Of a stretch of 64,000 nt of DNA, positions 8,093 through 17,138 are shown piece after piece (within the stretch, counting starts at the first letter, position 1; every line of letters starts with the position of its first letter). A program made the position numbers and the translations under genes. The stretch covers positions 518,735-582,734 of the forward strand of contig NZ_PUIP01000002.1 of assembly GCF_002968015.1 (NCBI RefSeq). The letters are read 5' to 3'. Origin of the DNA: Massilia phosphatilytica. GTDB taxonomy: Bacteria; Pseudomonadota; Gammaproteobacteria; Burkholderiales; Burkholderiaceae_D. The notes under the pieces were generated by a model that saw nothing but the letters and a program-made list of their open reading frames with translations, ran no database searches and had not been told where the DNA came from.

Positions 8093-9427
8093 ATGACTCG
8101 CATCCTGCATCGCAGCCTGCGCCAGACGCCGCCCGTCGCGGTCGGCGGCGCGGGCGTCTATCTGTACGACAGCCACGGGCGCAGCTATCTTGACGCCAGC
8201 GGCGGCGCGGCCGTGTCGTCGCTCGGGCACGGCCATCCGGACGTGATCGCGGCCATGCACCGCCAGATCGACCAGTGCGCCTACGCCCACACCGCATTCT
8301 TCACGACCGAGGTGGCGGAGCAGCTGGCCGACTGCCTTGTGGCGAACGCGCCGGCCGGCATCGAGGGCGTGTACCTCGTGTCGGGCGGATCGGAAGCGAT
8401 GGAGACGGCGCTGAAGCTGGCGCGCCAGTACTGCGTCGAAGGTGGCGAGCCACAACGCTCGCTGTTCATCGCGCGGCGCCAGAGCTACCACGGGAACACG
8501 CTGGGCGCGCTGGCCGTGGGGGGCAACGAGTGGCGCCGCCAGCCGTTCGCCCCGCTGCTGATCGACGTCGAGCGGGTGTCGGCCTGCTACGAATACCGCG
8601 GCCGGGCCGAGGAGCAGACCGTCGACCAGTACACCGCCATGCTGCTGGATGAACTGGAAGCGGCGATCCTGCAGGCCGGTCCGGATCGCGTGATCGCGTT
8701 CTGCGCCGAACCCGTCGTGGGCGCGACCGGCGGCGCGATCCTGCCCACGCCCGGCTACTTCCGCGGCGTGCGTGCGCTGTGCGACAAGTACGGCATCCTG
8801 TTCATCGCCGACGAAGTGATGTGCGGGATGGGCCGCACCGGCACGATGTACGCGATCGAGCAGGATGGCGTCGCGCCCGACCTGATCGCCGTGGCGAAAG
8901 GCCTGGGCGCGGGTTACCAGCCGATCGGCGCGGTGCTCGTGAACGGCGCCATCATCGAACGCCTGCGCGCGGGCAGCGGCGCCTTCCTGCACGGGCACAC
9001 CTATATCGGGCATCCGGTGGCGGCGGCGGCGGCGCTCGCCGTCCAGCAGGTGATCGAGCGCGACGATCTTCTGACGCAGGTGCGCCTGCGTGGAGCCCAG
9101 CTGCGGGCCATGCTGGACGAGGAATTCGAAGACCATCCGCACGTGGGCGACATCCGCGGCCGCGGGCTGTTCCTGGCCCTGGAACTGGTGCGCGAGCGCG
9201 CGGGCAAGACGCCGTTCGCGCCCGAGCTGAAACTGCACGCGGCGATCAAGGCACGCGCGATGGAGAACGGGTTGCTGGTATATCCGATGGGCGGCACGAT
9301 CGACGGCCGGCAAGGCGATCATGTGCTGCTGGCGCCGCCGTTCGTCGTCACGCAGGGCGACCTGGGCGAGATCGTGGGGCGGTTGAAGGAATCGATCGAA
9401 GGTGCGTTGAAGCAGGTGGCGACGTAG
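8093..9427 (+). CDS. Class III pyridoxal-phosphate aminotransferase
   Basis: 444 residues, full length for the fold-type I class III (omega-type) aminotransferases. PLP-site features are visible: SGGSEAMETALK at 97-108, Asp240 in IADEV and the Schiff-base Lys269 in AVAKGLGAGY. The C-terminal LLAPPFVVT block is typical. It transfers an amino group from an omega-amine or amino acid to a keto acid in the cytosol; the substrate cannot be read from the sequence. It ends convergent to the KamA-MFS-FAH operon, 20 bases away. Confidence 0.92.
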   Translation: MTRILHRSLRQTPPVAVGGAGVYLYDSHGRSYLDASGGAAVSSLGHGHPDVIAAMHRQIDQCAYAHTAFFTTEVAEQLADCLVANAPAGIEGVYLVSGGSEAMETALKLARQYCVEGGEPQRSLFIARRQSYHGNTLGALAVGGNEWRRQPFAPLLIDVERVSACYEYRGRAEEQTVDQYTAMLLDELEAAILQAGPDRVIAFCAEPVVGATGGAILPTPGYFRGVRALCDKYGILFIADEVMCGMGRTGTMYAIEQDGVAPDLIAVAKGLGAGYQPIGAVLVNGAIIERLRAGSGAFLHGHTYIGHPVAAAAALAVQQVIERDDLLTQVRLRGAQLRAMLDEEFEDHPHVGDIRGRGLFLALELVRERAGKTPFAPELKLHAAIKARAMENGLLVYPMGGTIDGRQGDHVLLAPPFVVTQGDLGEIVGRLKESIEGALKQVAT

Positions 9428-9447
9428 CCGCCGCCACCTTGCGTGGA

Positions 9448-10299
9448 TTACGCCTTGGGGTAGGCGAGCACTTCCTGCTGCTGCTCGCCCAGTCCCGCGA
9501 TCCCGAGGCGCAGCTTGTCGCCCTTCTTGAGGAAGCGCTGCGGGCTGCGGCCGAGGCCCACGCCCGGCGGCGTGCCCGTCGTGATGATGTCGCCCGGCTC
9601 CAGGGTCATGAAGCGCGACAGGTAGCTGACGATTTGCGCCACCGTGAAGATCATCTTCGACGTATTCCCGGTCTGCACGCGCTTGCCGTTCAGGTCGAGG
9701 TACAGGTCGAGGTCCTGCACGTCGAAGATCTCGTCCTTCGTGACGAGGAACGGGCCGACGGGGCCAAACGTGTCGCAGCCTTTACCTTTATCCCACTGCG
9801 AGCCGAGTTCGAACTGGTAGGCGCGTTCCGAGACATCGTTGACGACGCAATAGCCGGCCACGTATTTCAGCGCGTCCTTCTCGTCGACGTACTGCGCGCG
9901 CGTGCCGATGACGACGCCCAGTTCGACTTCCCAGTCGGTCTTCTTGGAACCTTTCGGCAGCTGGATCGGATCGTCCGGACCGTTCAGGCACGACGTCGCC
10001 TTCATGAACATGATCGGTTCCTTCGGGATCGGCGCGCCGACTTCGGCCGCGTGGTCGGAATAATTCATGCCGATGCCGATGAACTTGCCGATGCCCTTGA
10101 CCGGCACGCCGAAGCGGGGATTGCCGCGGACGACCGGCAGCGTTTTCCAGTCGACCTTGGCGAGCTTGCGCAGCGCCTTTTCCGACAGGACCGACGCGTC
10201 GATGTCCTCGACCACGCCGGACAGGTCGCGCAGGCGGCCTTCCTCGTCGAACAGGCCCGGTTTTTCCTTACCGGGGCGACCGTAACGAACCAATCTCAT
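9448..10299 (-). CDS. Fumarylacetoacetate hydrolase-family protein
   Basis: 283 residues. The FAH C-terminal catalytic fold is clear: Mg2+/Ca2+ ligands Glu124 and Glu126 in DWEVELG and Asp155 in CVVNDVSERAYQ, with TGTPPGVGLG near residue 243. Members hydrolyse C-C bonds in diketo acids or lyse related acids (for example 2,4-diketo-3-deoxy-fuconate hydrolase, often misnamed ureidoglycolate lyase). The start follows AGAAGGAAG. Its first 32 bases overlap the end of the MFS gene, so it is the third gene of the kamA-MFS operon. Confidence 0.92.
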   Translation of the reverse strand: MRLVRYGRPGKEKPGLFDEEGRLRDLSGVVEDIDASVLSEKALRKLAKVDWKTLPVVRGNPRFGVPVKGIGKFIGIGMNYSDHAAEVGAPIPKEPIMFMKATSCLNGPDDPIQLPKGSKKTDWEVELGVVIGTRAQYVDEKDALKYVAGYCVVNDVSERAYQFELGSQWDKGKGCDTFGPVGPFLVTKDEIFDVQDLDLYLDLNGKRVQTGNTSKMIFTVAQIVSYLSRFMTLEPGDIITTGTPPGVGLGRSPQRFLKKGDKLRLGIAGLGEQQQEVLAYPKA

Positions 10300-11575
10300 A
10301 TTCTTCCTTCTGGGTGAGCATAACGATGCCGCATTTTACTTGACGGCGCCGAAGGAAGTCGTGGAAGTACCCGAGGAGGCCAGGCAGCTGCAGCGCCACC
10401 AGCACGCCGAACGCGACGCGATAAGCGATCGCCGGGAAGTGGCTGCCCGCATCGGGGCGCCACAGGCCGACGATCAGGCCGAACCCCGCCTGCACGAGGA
10501 ACGCGCCGATGAAAATCAGGAGGTTCAGGCACGTGGCCGCGCGTCCCGTCAGCGTGCGCGGCAGGCTCTGGGCCACGATCGCGTATTCGATGCCGGTGAT
10601 CGTCCCCACGAGCGTGAACAGCACCGACAGCAGCTGCAGGCTGGGGCGCCAGTTGCACACGATCGCCACCTGCACGAGGATGAAGAGAAGCACGCCGACG
10701 GCAGCCACGTCCAGCGCCTCGATGCCGCGCCGCCCCGCCCACTCCGTGATCATGCCGACGGCGATGGCGCCGAAGATCACCGACGCCATGCCCATGTACA
10801 GCAGGTAGGCGACGGCGGCGTCCGGAAAACGGGCCACGTCGGACAGCCAGCGCCCGACCCACAGGCCCTGGATGCCGAAGAAGATCGCATGCGGCACGAG
10901 CACCAGCGAGATCGTCGCGCGGAACGCGGGCGCGCGATACACGTCCAGCACCGAGCGCACGGTCGGCAGCGCGCCGCCGGGCGCCCTGGACCTGGGCGTG
11001 ATGAGCCAGATCAGCAGACCGCTGCAGGCCGTGAGCGCCGCGAGCAGCATGAACAGGCCGCGCCAGTCCGTGTGCTGCAGCAGCATGCGGACCGGCATGG
11101 TGCTCGAGGCCGCACCGAGTCCGCCCACGGCGATCAGGTAGCCCTGCACGGACGGCAGGCGCTTGGGCGAGATCCACGTGGAGATCGCCTTCACGGCCGA
11201 CATGAAGCACCCACCCAGGCCGCAACCGATGACGGCGCGCGCCAGCACCAGCTGGCCGAACGAACGGCCGGTGGCGAACAGCAGCGTGCCCGTCGCCGCC
11301 AGCATCAACAGCACGACCTGCACCTTGCGCGGGCCGTAGCGGTCGAGCGCGATCCCGACCGGCAGCTGGACGAGGGCGAACGCGAAGAAGAACGCGCTGG
11401 TGAGGAGGCCGAGCTGGCCCGGCGTCAGCGCGAGCGCGCCGACCAGATGCGGTGCCAGCACGGCGTTCACGTTGCGCAGCAGCGAGGACAGGTAATGCCC
11501 CAGCGCGAACGGCAGGAACACGTAGAAAAGCACTGCCACCCCGTTGAGGCGCGACTGGCTCTGGTCGGTTTCCAT
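10268..11575 (-). CDS. MFS transporter
   Basis: 435 residues with about 12 hydrophobic segments and the major facilitator loop signature between TM2 and TM3 (GIALDRYGPRKVQ). The central cytoplasmic loop near residue 200 holds SRAPGGALPTVRS. Residues after about 415 (VKCGIVMLTQKEEYEIGSLR) form a hydrophilic tail that reads through the ribosome site and start of the FAH gene. It lies 15 bases downstream of the KamA gene and probably moves that pathway's substrate or product across the inner membrane (inference). Confidence 0.92.
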   Translation of the reverse strand: METDQSQSRLNGVAVLFYVFLPFALGHYLSSLLRNVNAVLAPHLVGALALTPGQLGLLTSAFFFAFALVQLPVGIALDRYGPRKVQVVLLMLAATGTLLFATGRSFGQLVLARAVIGCGLGGCFMSAVKAISTWISPKRLPSVQGYLIAVGGLGAASSTMPVRMLLQHTDWRGLFMLLAALTACSGLLIWLITPRSRAPGGALPTVRSVLDVYRAPAFRATISLVLVPHAIFFGIQGLWVGRWLSDVARFPDAAVAYLLYMGMASVIFGAIAVGMITEWAGRRGIEALDVAAVGVLLFILVQVAIVCNWRPSLQLLSVLFTLVGTITGIEYAIVAQSLPRTLTGRAATCLNLLIFIGAFLVQAGFGLIVGLWRPDAGSHFPAIAYRVAFGVLVALQLPGLLGYFHDFLRRRQVKCGIVMLTQKEEYEIGSLRSPR

Positions 11576-11590
11576 GGCGTCCTCCTGGGG

Positions 11591-12997
11591 TCAGGCCGCG
11601 TCGGGTTGACTGTCGCTGGCGCGCCGGTCGTGCGCGTTGACAGCCTGGATCGGGATCACGCGACCCGCCGCGCCAACGGTGTCGTGGTCGTCCTCGCCGC
11701 CCTCGAAGAAGAACTTCTTGCGGCCGAACGCCGGCTTCAGGTGATCCAGCCAGGTGGCGGCGGGATCGTATTTCGCGAAGAACGGCCGGCGTACCCAGTC
11801 CGGATTGCGCGCCTGCAGGAACTGCAGCGCGAACAGCTTTTCGCCGTTGATGGTGACGACGCCGTCGATCACGACCTTGCCCGGGAACGCGCTCATCGAC
11901 GGCCCGCGCACGGTGCGCGACAGGCCCGACACCATGCTGTAGGCGGCCTGGAAGATCCCGTGCGCGCGCGCCAGCGGCAGCGCGAAGTACTCGCGCGGCC
12001 CCGTGTCCCGCTCGACGAACATGTAATAGGGGATCGCGCCCAGGCGCACGCCCGTCGTCCACAACTCGGCCCAGCTGTTCGGGTCTTCGTTGATGTGGCG
12101 GATCAGCGGACCCTGCATGCGCAAGGTGGCGCCGGTGCCGACGATGCGCTTGACGGCCTGCTGGGCCACCGGCTGGCGCAGTTCGACGGCGTGGTTGTAA
12201 TGCCCCATCAGCGCGAGGTTCTTGCCGGATTTGACCACTTTTTCGAACAGGCGCATCAGGTCGTCGCTGTCCTTGTCCGACACGTAGCGCTGCGGCCAGT
12301 ACGCGACCGACTTGGTGCCGATGCGGATGTTCTGGATATGCGCCAGTTCGGGCGCCAGCAGCGGTTCGATGAACTCGGCCAGCGAGCGCGTATTCATGAT
12401 CATCGGGTCGCCGCCCGTGATCAGGACGTCCGTCACGTCTGGATGCGTGGCGAGATAGGACACCAGTTCGCTGGACTCGCGCGCATCGAACTTCATCTCT
12501 TCCATGCCCACGAACTGCGGCCAGCGGAAGCAGAACGTGCAATAGGCATGGCACGTCTGGCCCGCGCTGGGGAAGAACAGCACGGTTTCCTTGTACTTGT
12601 GCTGCAGGCCCTTGAGCGGGGCATCGTTCACGCGCGGCACGTTGTGCGTCATCTGGCCGGCCGGATGCGGGTTCATGCGCATGCGGATCCGGTGCACGAG
12701 CTGCGCGATGGCGGCGTCGTCCTTCCTGACGAGCACGAGGTCGCGCAACTGCTCGTATTCGCGTGCGGGCAGCATGTCGCGGTGGGGAAACGTCAGGCGG
12801 TAGATCGGATCGTCGGGAATGTTGCTCCAGTCGATCAGCTGCTCCATCACGTATTCGTTCGTGCGGAACGGCAGCACATGGGACACAACCTGCACCGCTT
12901 CCTGCAGGTCGGGGCTCAGCCAATGCCATTGGCGGGCACTCTGGATCGACTGGCGGGTATAGGGCTTGAACTTGGCGGGCGTCGCGTCGAGGGTCAC
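11591..12997 (-). CDS. KamA-type radical SAM amino acid 2,3-aminomutase
   Basis: 468 residues from a GTG start preceded by AGGAG. The radical-SAM cluster motif CHAYCTFC gives Cys149, Cys153 and Cys156, followed by the SAM-binding ITGGDP at 193-198. The LAM-like barrel and PLP region (RGPSMSAFPGK, Lys374) follow. The family moves an alpha-amino group to the beta carbon using PLP and SAM. By hand alignment with Clostridium lysine 2,3-aminomutase (YYIYQCDLS), the lysine-recognising Asp293 is replaced by Arg330 here (YYMFVERDT). This suggests an acidic substrate such as glutamate rather than lysine. In-frame ATGs at 13111 and 13045 are rejected because they lack a ribosome site. Confidence 0.9.
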   Translation of the reverse strand: MTLDATPAKFKPYTRQSIQSARQWHWLSPDLQEAVQVVSHVLPFRTNEYVMEQLIDWSNIPDDPIYRLTFPHRDMLPAREYEQLRDLVLVRKDDAAIAQLVHRIRMRMNPHPAGQMTHNVPRVNDAPLKGLQHKYKETVLFFPSAGQTCHAYCTFCFRWPQFVGMEEMKFDARESSELVSYLATHPDVTDVLITGGDPMIMNTRSLAEFIEPLLAPELAHIQNIRIGTKSVAYWPQRYVSDKDSDDLMRLFEKVVKSGKNLALMGHYNHAVELRQPVAQQAVKRIVGTGATLRMQGPLIRHINEDPNSWAELWTTGVRLGAIPYYMFVERDTGPREYFALPLARAHGIFQAAYSMVSGLSRTVRGPSMSAFPGKVVIDGVVTINGEKLFALQFLQARNPDWVRRPFFAKYDPAATWLDHLKPAFGRKKFFFEGGEDDHDTVGAAGRVIPIQAVNAHDRRASDSQPDAA

Positions 12998-13265
12998 GGG
13001 AGTTCTCCTGAGGGAAGTGGTTGATGGCAGCAAAAGGTGACGCATGGAAATAATTGCCGACAGGAACCGATGGTAGGGAGACGCTCTCTCCTGCGAGTTG
13101 CCGCGAGTCAAGGTATGCCCTGCGAAAGATCAGCGTTGCCGTTGCGCCCGCACATCTGGCGCCACTTGCGTTAGCACAACAGCCCGGCTCGGGCCGCGGC
13201 GTAGAGTACGAAATGCAAATAGGCAACATTCAGACCTATTCATCGTCACCCCGAAAGGACATCCT
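12998..13265. other. Intergenic region between kamA-type gene and Cache gene
   Basis: A 268-base divergent promoter region. It carries the AGGAG site for the GTG start on the left and an AGGA site just before the Cache gene at 13266. A short perfect inverted repeat GGGAGA/TCTCTCC-like (13076-13092) and GC-rich stretches are visible. No convincing -35/-10 pair, RNA gene or ORF was found. Confidence 0.5.
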
Positions 13266-13724
13266 ATGAAGCTGACCGCAACCGTAGTCGCTACCGCCCT
13301 GACCCTGTCCTGCGCCGGCGCGCTGGCGGCCGAACCGACCGAGAAGGACGCGATCGCCATGGCCGAGCGCGGCGCCGCGATGGTCAAGACCAAGGGCAAG
13401 GACGAAGTCATGAAACGCATCACGTCCAAGGATCCGGAATTCGTCCAGGGCTCGCTGTACATCGACATGCGCGACGTCAAGACCGGCATCGTGCTGGCCC
13501 ATCCGTACAACCCGTCGATCGTCGGCAAGGACTTGACGGACGTGCCCGATGCGAACGGCAAGAAATACCGCCGCGAGATCATCGAACTGGCCGCCGCGAA
13601 GGGTAAAGGTTGGGTCGACTACCAGTACAAGAATCCGACCACGGGCAAGATCGAGCCGAAGACGACCTACATCCTGCTCGTCGACGGTGTCGTGCTCGAG
13701 GCCGGGCTATACAAGAAACAATAG
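13266..13724 (+). CDS. Secreted single-Cache (sCache) sensor protein
   Basis: 152 residues with a signal peptide (cleavage near GALAA, residue 22) and one small Cache_2-like domain. Recognisable parts are '[32 protein letters not shown]', '[20 protein letters not shown]' and the closing [17 protein letters not shown]. Cache domains bind small ligands in the periplasm. It has no membrane anchor or output domain of its own. It stands 52 bases before an MCP gene, so it may present a ligand to that receptor (inference). Confidence 0.88.
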   Translation: MKLTATVVATALTLSCAGALAAEPTEKDAIAMAERGAAMVKTKGKDEVMKRITSKDPEFVQGSLYIDMRDVKTGIVLAHPYNPSIVGKDLTDVPDANGKKYRREIIELAAAKGKGWVDYQYKNPTTGKIEPKTTYILLVDGVVLEAGLYKKQ

Positions 13725-13776
13725 GTCATGCACGCGGGCGGCATGCCCGCGTTCGTTGTTTGAGCGGGAGCGCAAC

Positions 13777-15459
13777 ATGCTGAAAAAACTGAGGATCGGT
13801 CCCAAGCTGCTGCTGGCGCCCGGCATGGTGCTGGTACTGCTGTTGATGCTGTCCGGCGCCGCCTGGTACGGGATGGTGCGCCAGAATGCGTCGCTGGAAA
13901 ACATGGTGCAGGTCCGCGCGGCGCGCCTGAAGAACGTGGCCGACGTGGCCGGCGACGCTAAGTATGTCCACGCCAACGCATATCAGCTGCTGGCCTGGAT
14001 CAACGGCAGCTTCGCCAAGAACCGCCTCGACGCGCTCATCGCCGACATCGGCAAGCGCCACGCCGCCGTGCAGGCGCAGTTGCAGGAACTGGCGCGCACG
14101 ACCGACGGCGCGGAACGCAAGCCGGTCGACGCGTCGCTGGCCGCGCTGGCGGCCTACCGCAAGGCCGTGCAGGACACCATCGAGATGGCGCAGGTCGACC
14201 AGTCGATCGCCACCAACTCGATGCAGAAAGCGGAAAAGGAATTCATGGTGCTGAACCAGCAGCTGGCCCAATTGGCCACGCTGGAAAAGACGCTCAGCGA
14301 ACAGGCGTATGCCGCCGCACGCACAGAGTTTCACAGCCTGGGCACGTGGATGGGCGTGCTGGTGCTGCTGTCGATCGCCGTGTCGCTGGCCGTCACGATG
14401 TTCGTCCGCCGCGCCATGCTGCGCGACATCGGCGCCATCTCGGCCGTCGTGGGCGAGCTGGCCGAAGGCCGCCTGTGCGCCAGCGCCCACAACGACGGCC
14501 GCGACGAAATCGCCGACACGGCGCGCGCACTCGACCAGACCATCTCCAACCTGAACACGACCTTGCGCAGCGTGCTCGATTCCGTGCGCTCGATCGACAC
14601 GGCATCGAAGGAAATCGCCAGCGGCAACCTCGACCTGTCGAACCGCACCGAGCTGCAGGCCGGTTCCCTCCAGCAGACCGCGAGCGCGATGGAGACGCTG
14701 ACCCAGGCCGTGAAAGGCAACGCCGACAACGCGCGGCTGGCGACGGAACTCGCGGCCGAGGCGGCGCGGCTGGCGGCCGGCGGCGGCAAGGCCGTCGACC
14801 GCGCCGTCGCCACGATGGAATCGATCCGCGCCAGCTCGCGCAAGATCGTCGAGATCACCGGCGTCATCGACGGCATCTCGTTCCAGACCAACCTCCTCGC
14901 GCTGAACGCCGCCGTCGAAGCGGCGCGCGCCGGCGAACAGGGACGCGGCTTCGCCGTCGTGGCCAGCGAAGTGCGCACGCTGGCGCAACGCTCCGCGTCG
15001 GCCGCCAAGGAAATCAAGGCGCTGATCGCCGCTTCGGTGGCGATCATCGACAACGGCAGCGCCTCCGTCAACGAAGCCGGATCGAGCATGGGCAGCGTGG
15101 TCGCGTCGGTGCAGCAGGTGAACGACATCATCAACCGCATCAGCGCCGCCAGCAGCGAACAGGCCGACGGCATCGCCGACGTGAATCGCGCCGTCGGCCA
15201 GATGGACGACATGACGCAGCAGAACGCCGCCCTCGTCGAACAGGCCGCGGCGGCGGCGGCCAGCCTGCACGAGCAGACCGTCAACCTGGCGCGCGCCGTG
15301 TCCATCTTCCGCATCGAGGATGCGCAGGACGACACGCCGGCGCCCGCCGAACGACGCGCCCCGGACAGCCCGATGCGCGGCCGGCCGGCGCTGGCGCATC
15401 ACGGTGCGGCGGACGAAGAAGACGCCCCGCCACCGCGGCGCGCAGCCAACGGCCGCTGA
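13777..15459 (+). CDS. Methyl-accepting chemotaxis protein
   Basis: 560 residues. TM1 lies at about 12-30 ([15 protein letters not shown]). A helical periplasmic region at 31-190 lacks a Cache domain and resembles a four-helix bundle. TM2 is at about 190-210 and a HAMP domain at about 212-265. The cytoplasmic coiled coil has the invariant hairpin tip ([20 protein letters not shown], near 370-390). The C-terminal 40 residues are a Pro/Arg-rich linker without a CheR-binding NWE[TS]F pentapeptide. The start MLKKLRIG follows GGGAG. It belongs to the inner-membrane chemotaxis array. Confidence 0.95.
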   Translation: MLKKLRIGPKLLLAPGMVLVLLLMLSGAAWYGMVRQNASLENMVQVRAARLKNVADVAGDAKYVHANAYQLLAWINGSFAKNRLDALIADIGKRHAAVQAQLQELARTTDGAERKPVDASLAALAAYRKAVQDTIEMAQVDQSIATNSMQKAEKEFMVLNQQLAQLATLEKTLSEQAYAAARTEFHSLGTWMGVLVLLSIAVSLAVTMFVRRAMLRDIGAISAVVGELAEGRLCASAHNDGRDEIADTARALDQTISNLNTTLRSVLDSVRSIDTASKEIASGNLDLSNRTELQAGSLQQTASAMETLTQAVKGNADNARLATELAAEAARLAAGGGKAVDRAVATMESIRASSRKIVEITGVIDGISFQTNLLALNAAVEAARAGEQGRGFAVVASEVRTLAQRSASAAKEIKALIAASVAIIDNGSASVNEAGSSMGSVVASVQQVNDIINRISAASSEQADGIADVNRAVGQMDDMTQQNAALVEQAAAAAASLHEQTVNLARAVSIFRIEDAQDDTPAPAERRAPDSPMRGRPALAHHGAADEEDAPPPRRAANGR

Positions 15460-15463
15460 ACGC

Positions 15464-16033
15464 TCAGCGGAACGGCTTGCTGACCCAGCGCGATCCCGCC
15501 AGGCCGAACCGCCACGGCACGTCGACGGCTTTCGAAATGCCGATCCGCGGTCCGCTCACCACGTCGATGCCCGCCGGCGCCGGCGCCAGTTCGAACGGCG
15601 CCGCCGCCAGCGACCGGCCGTTCAGCGCGCGGGTCACCCCCAGCGCCTGGCACAGCTTGCCGGGCCCGGAACACAGCAGCCAGTGGTCGCGCGTGCCGCG
15701 CCGCTCGATCATCGTCTCGAGGCCCGTCACGGGTTCGAGCGCGCGGATCAGGACCCCGGCGCCATGCCCCTCTTCCCGGCACACGAAATTCAGGCACCAG
15801 TGGATGCCGTAGGAACGGTAGACGTAGGCGTGGGCCGGCGGACCGAACATCGCGACATTGCGGTCGGTCGGGCCGGAATAGCTGTGCGAGGCGGGATCTT
15901 CGCCATCATAGGCTTCCGTCTCGACGATGCGGCCGCCCACGCCGTCGATGAGCACCGTGACGCCGATCAACTGGCGTGCGACCAGGTGCGAAGGTGCTAG
16001 AAAATCAATGCCGGCAAGGATGGTTGAGGACAT
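15464..16033 (-). CDS. 3-methyladenine DNA glycosylase (AAG/MPG family)
   Basis: 189 residues of the eukaryotic-type AAG fold (PF02245). It excises alkylated purines and hypoxanthine from DNA in base excision repair. Motifs include GRIVETEAYDGEDPASHSYSG (residues 34-54; catalytic Glu in the ETEAY segment), the intercalating-Tyr region AYVYRSYGIHWCLNFV, and GPGKLCQALG. It is slightly short at the N-terminus compared with human AAG, as usual for bacteria. It is convergent with the MCP gene and 4 bases from it. Confidence 0.95.
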   Translation of the reverse strand: MSSTILAGIDFLAPSHLVARQLIGVTVLIDGVGGRIVETEAYDGEDPASHSYSGPTDRNVAMFGPPAHAYVYRSYGIHWCLNFVCREEGHGAGVLIRALEPVTGLETMIERRGTRDHWLLCSGPGKLCQALGVTRALNGRSLAAAPFELAPAPAGIDVVSGPRIGISKAVDVPWRFGLAGSRWVSKPFR

Positions 16034-16183
16034 GGGGCAATTCTATATTGTTAAGATTTGACAGGTCGCACTGTCGGTTTTGCTACACAGAAGCAATACT
16101 TTGATGCAACTTCTACGGCACTGGTTTATAGTGACAAACTTCGCATGGATTTCCGTGCAGCATCATTGTGTTCCCTTTCCGTC

Positions 16184-17056
16184 ATGAGTACAGCAGCTGC
16201 CCTGGCGCGCCCGAGCGCCGTCGCCGAGGATCCCGTCGACGCCCTGATCAAGTCGATCCGGATCCCGCCGCGCCCCAGCCTGCTCGCCGACCTGCAACGG
16301 GAACTCGCGTCGTCCGATCCGAGCCCGGCCGCCATCGGCCGCATCGTCGCCAGCGACGTCGGGATGTCGGGCGCGTTGCTGAAACTTGCCAATTCATCCA
16401 TTTTCGGCGGCCGGCGCAAGGCCAAATCGATCGAGCAGGCGATCCTGTTCCTCGGCATTAACCAGGTCGCCTCCCTGATGACGGGCCTGCTCGCGCGGCG
16501 GTCGATCCCGGCCAACAGCGCGGCGCTGGCCAGCTTCTGGGAAGTGTCGAGCCGCCGCGCCGAGGCGATGGTGTTCCTGTCGCGCCGCCTGCGCATCGGC
16601 GAGGCCGACGTGGCACACACCTTCGGCCTGTTCTGCGACACCGGCGTGCCGCTGCTGATGGACCGCTTCCCCGACTACGCCGCCACCTACGCCGCGGCGT
16701 CGCTGGAAACGGAGCGTCCGTTCACCACGCTTGAGGAAGAGCGTCACAACACGAGCCACACGACCATCGGCACCCTGCTGGCACGCAACTGGGGCCTGTC
16801 GGAGGACGTGGCCTGGTCCATCCTGCACCACCACGATTACGCGGTCCTGGACGACGCCGACACGGCACCGACGGTACGCTCGCTCGTCGCGCTGTCGCTG
16901 CTGGCCGAAAGCGCGATCCGCAAATTCCAGGGCGACGCCGAATCGCTCGAATGGAACAAAGGCGGCGCGCGGGCGCTCGCCTACCTGGGCCTTTCCGACG
17001 AGGAAACGGCCGAGCTGCTCGACGAACTGCACGAAGCCTTCCACGACGACCAGTAG
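16184..17056 (+). CDS. HDOD-domain signalling protein
   Basis: 290 residues with one HDOD domain covering most of the protein: PPRPSLLADLQREL (about 26-40), DVGMSGALLKLANSS (about 61-75), the helix AILFLGINQVASLMTGLL and the late HHHDY. HDOD proteins lack HD-phosphohydrolase metal ligands and act as regulators or scaffolds in stress, motility and c-di-GMP pathways. The chosen ATG (MSTAAALARPS) gives a compact N-terminus; another in-frame ATG at 16145 is possible, and neither has a strong ribosome site. No output domain is fused. Confidence 0.85.
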   Translation: MSTAAALARPSAVAEDPVDALIKSIRIPPRPSLLADLQRELASSDPSPAAIGRIVASDVGMSGALLKLANSSIFGGRRKAKSIEQAILFLGINQVASLMTGLLARRSIPANSAALASFWEVSSRRAEAMVFLSRRLRIGEADVAHTFGLFCDTGVPLLMDRFPDYAATYAAASLETERPFTTLEEERHNTSHTTIGTLLARNWGLSEDVAWSILHHHDYAVLDDADTAPTVRSLVALSLLAESAIRKFQGDAESLEWNKGGARALAYLGLSDEETAELLDELHEAFHDDQ

Positions 17057-17138
17057 CGCGTCTTTACTTCCGCCCCGGACGGGCCGATACTTGGTTCATA
17101 AAATCGAGAATCGATGAACCGCCGGCCGAGGAGGAGAC

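Noticed and set aside
12998..13111. Longer KamA N-terminus from an upstream ATG
   Set aside because: The extra residues lack similarity; GTG at 12997 is preceded by AGGAG and gives the family length.
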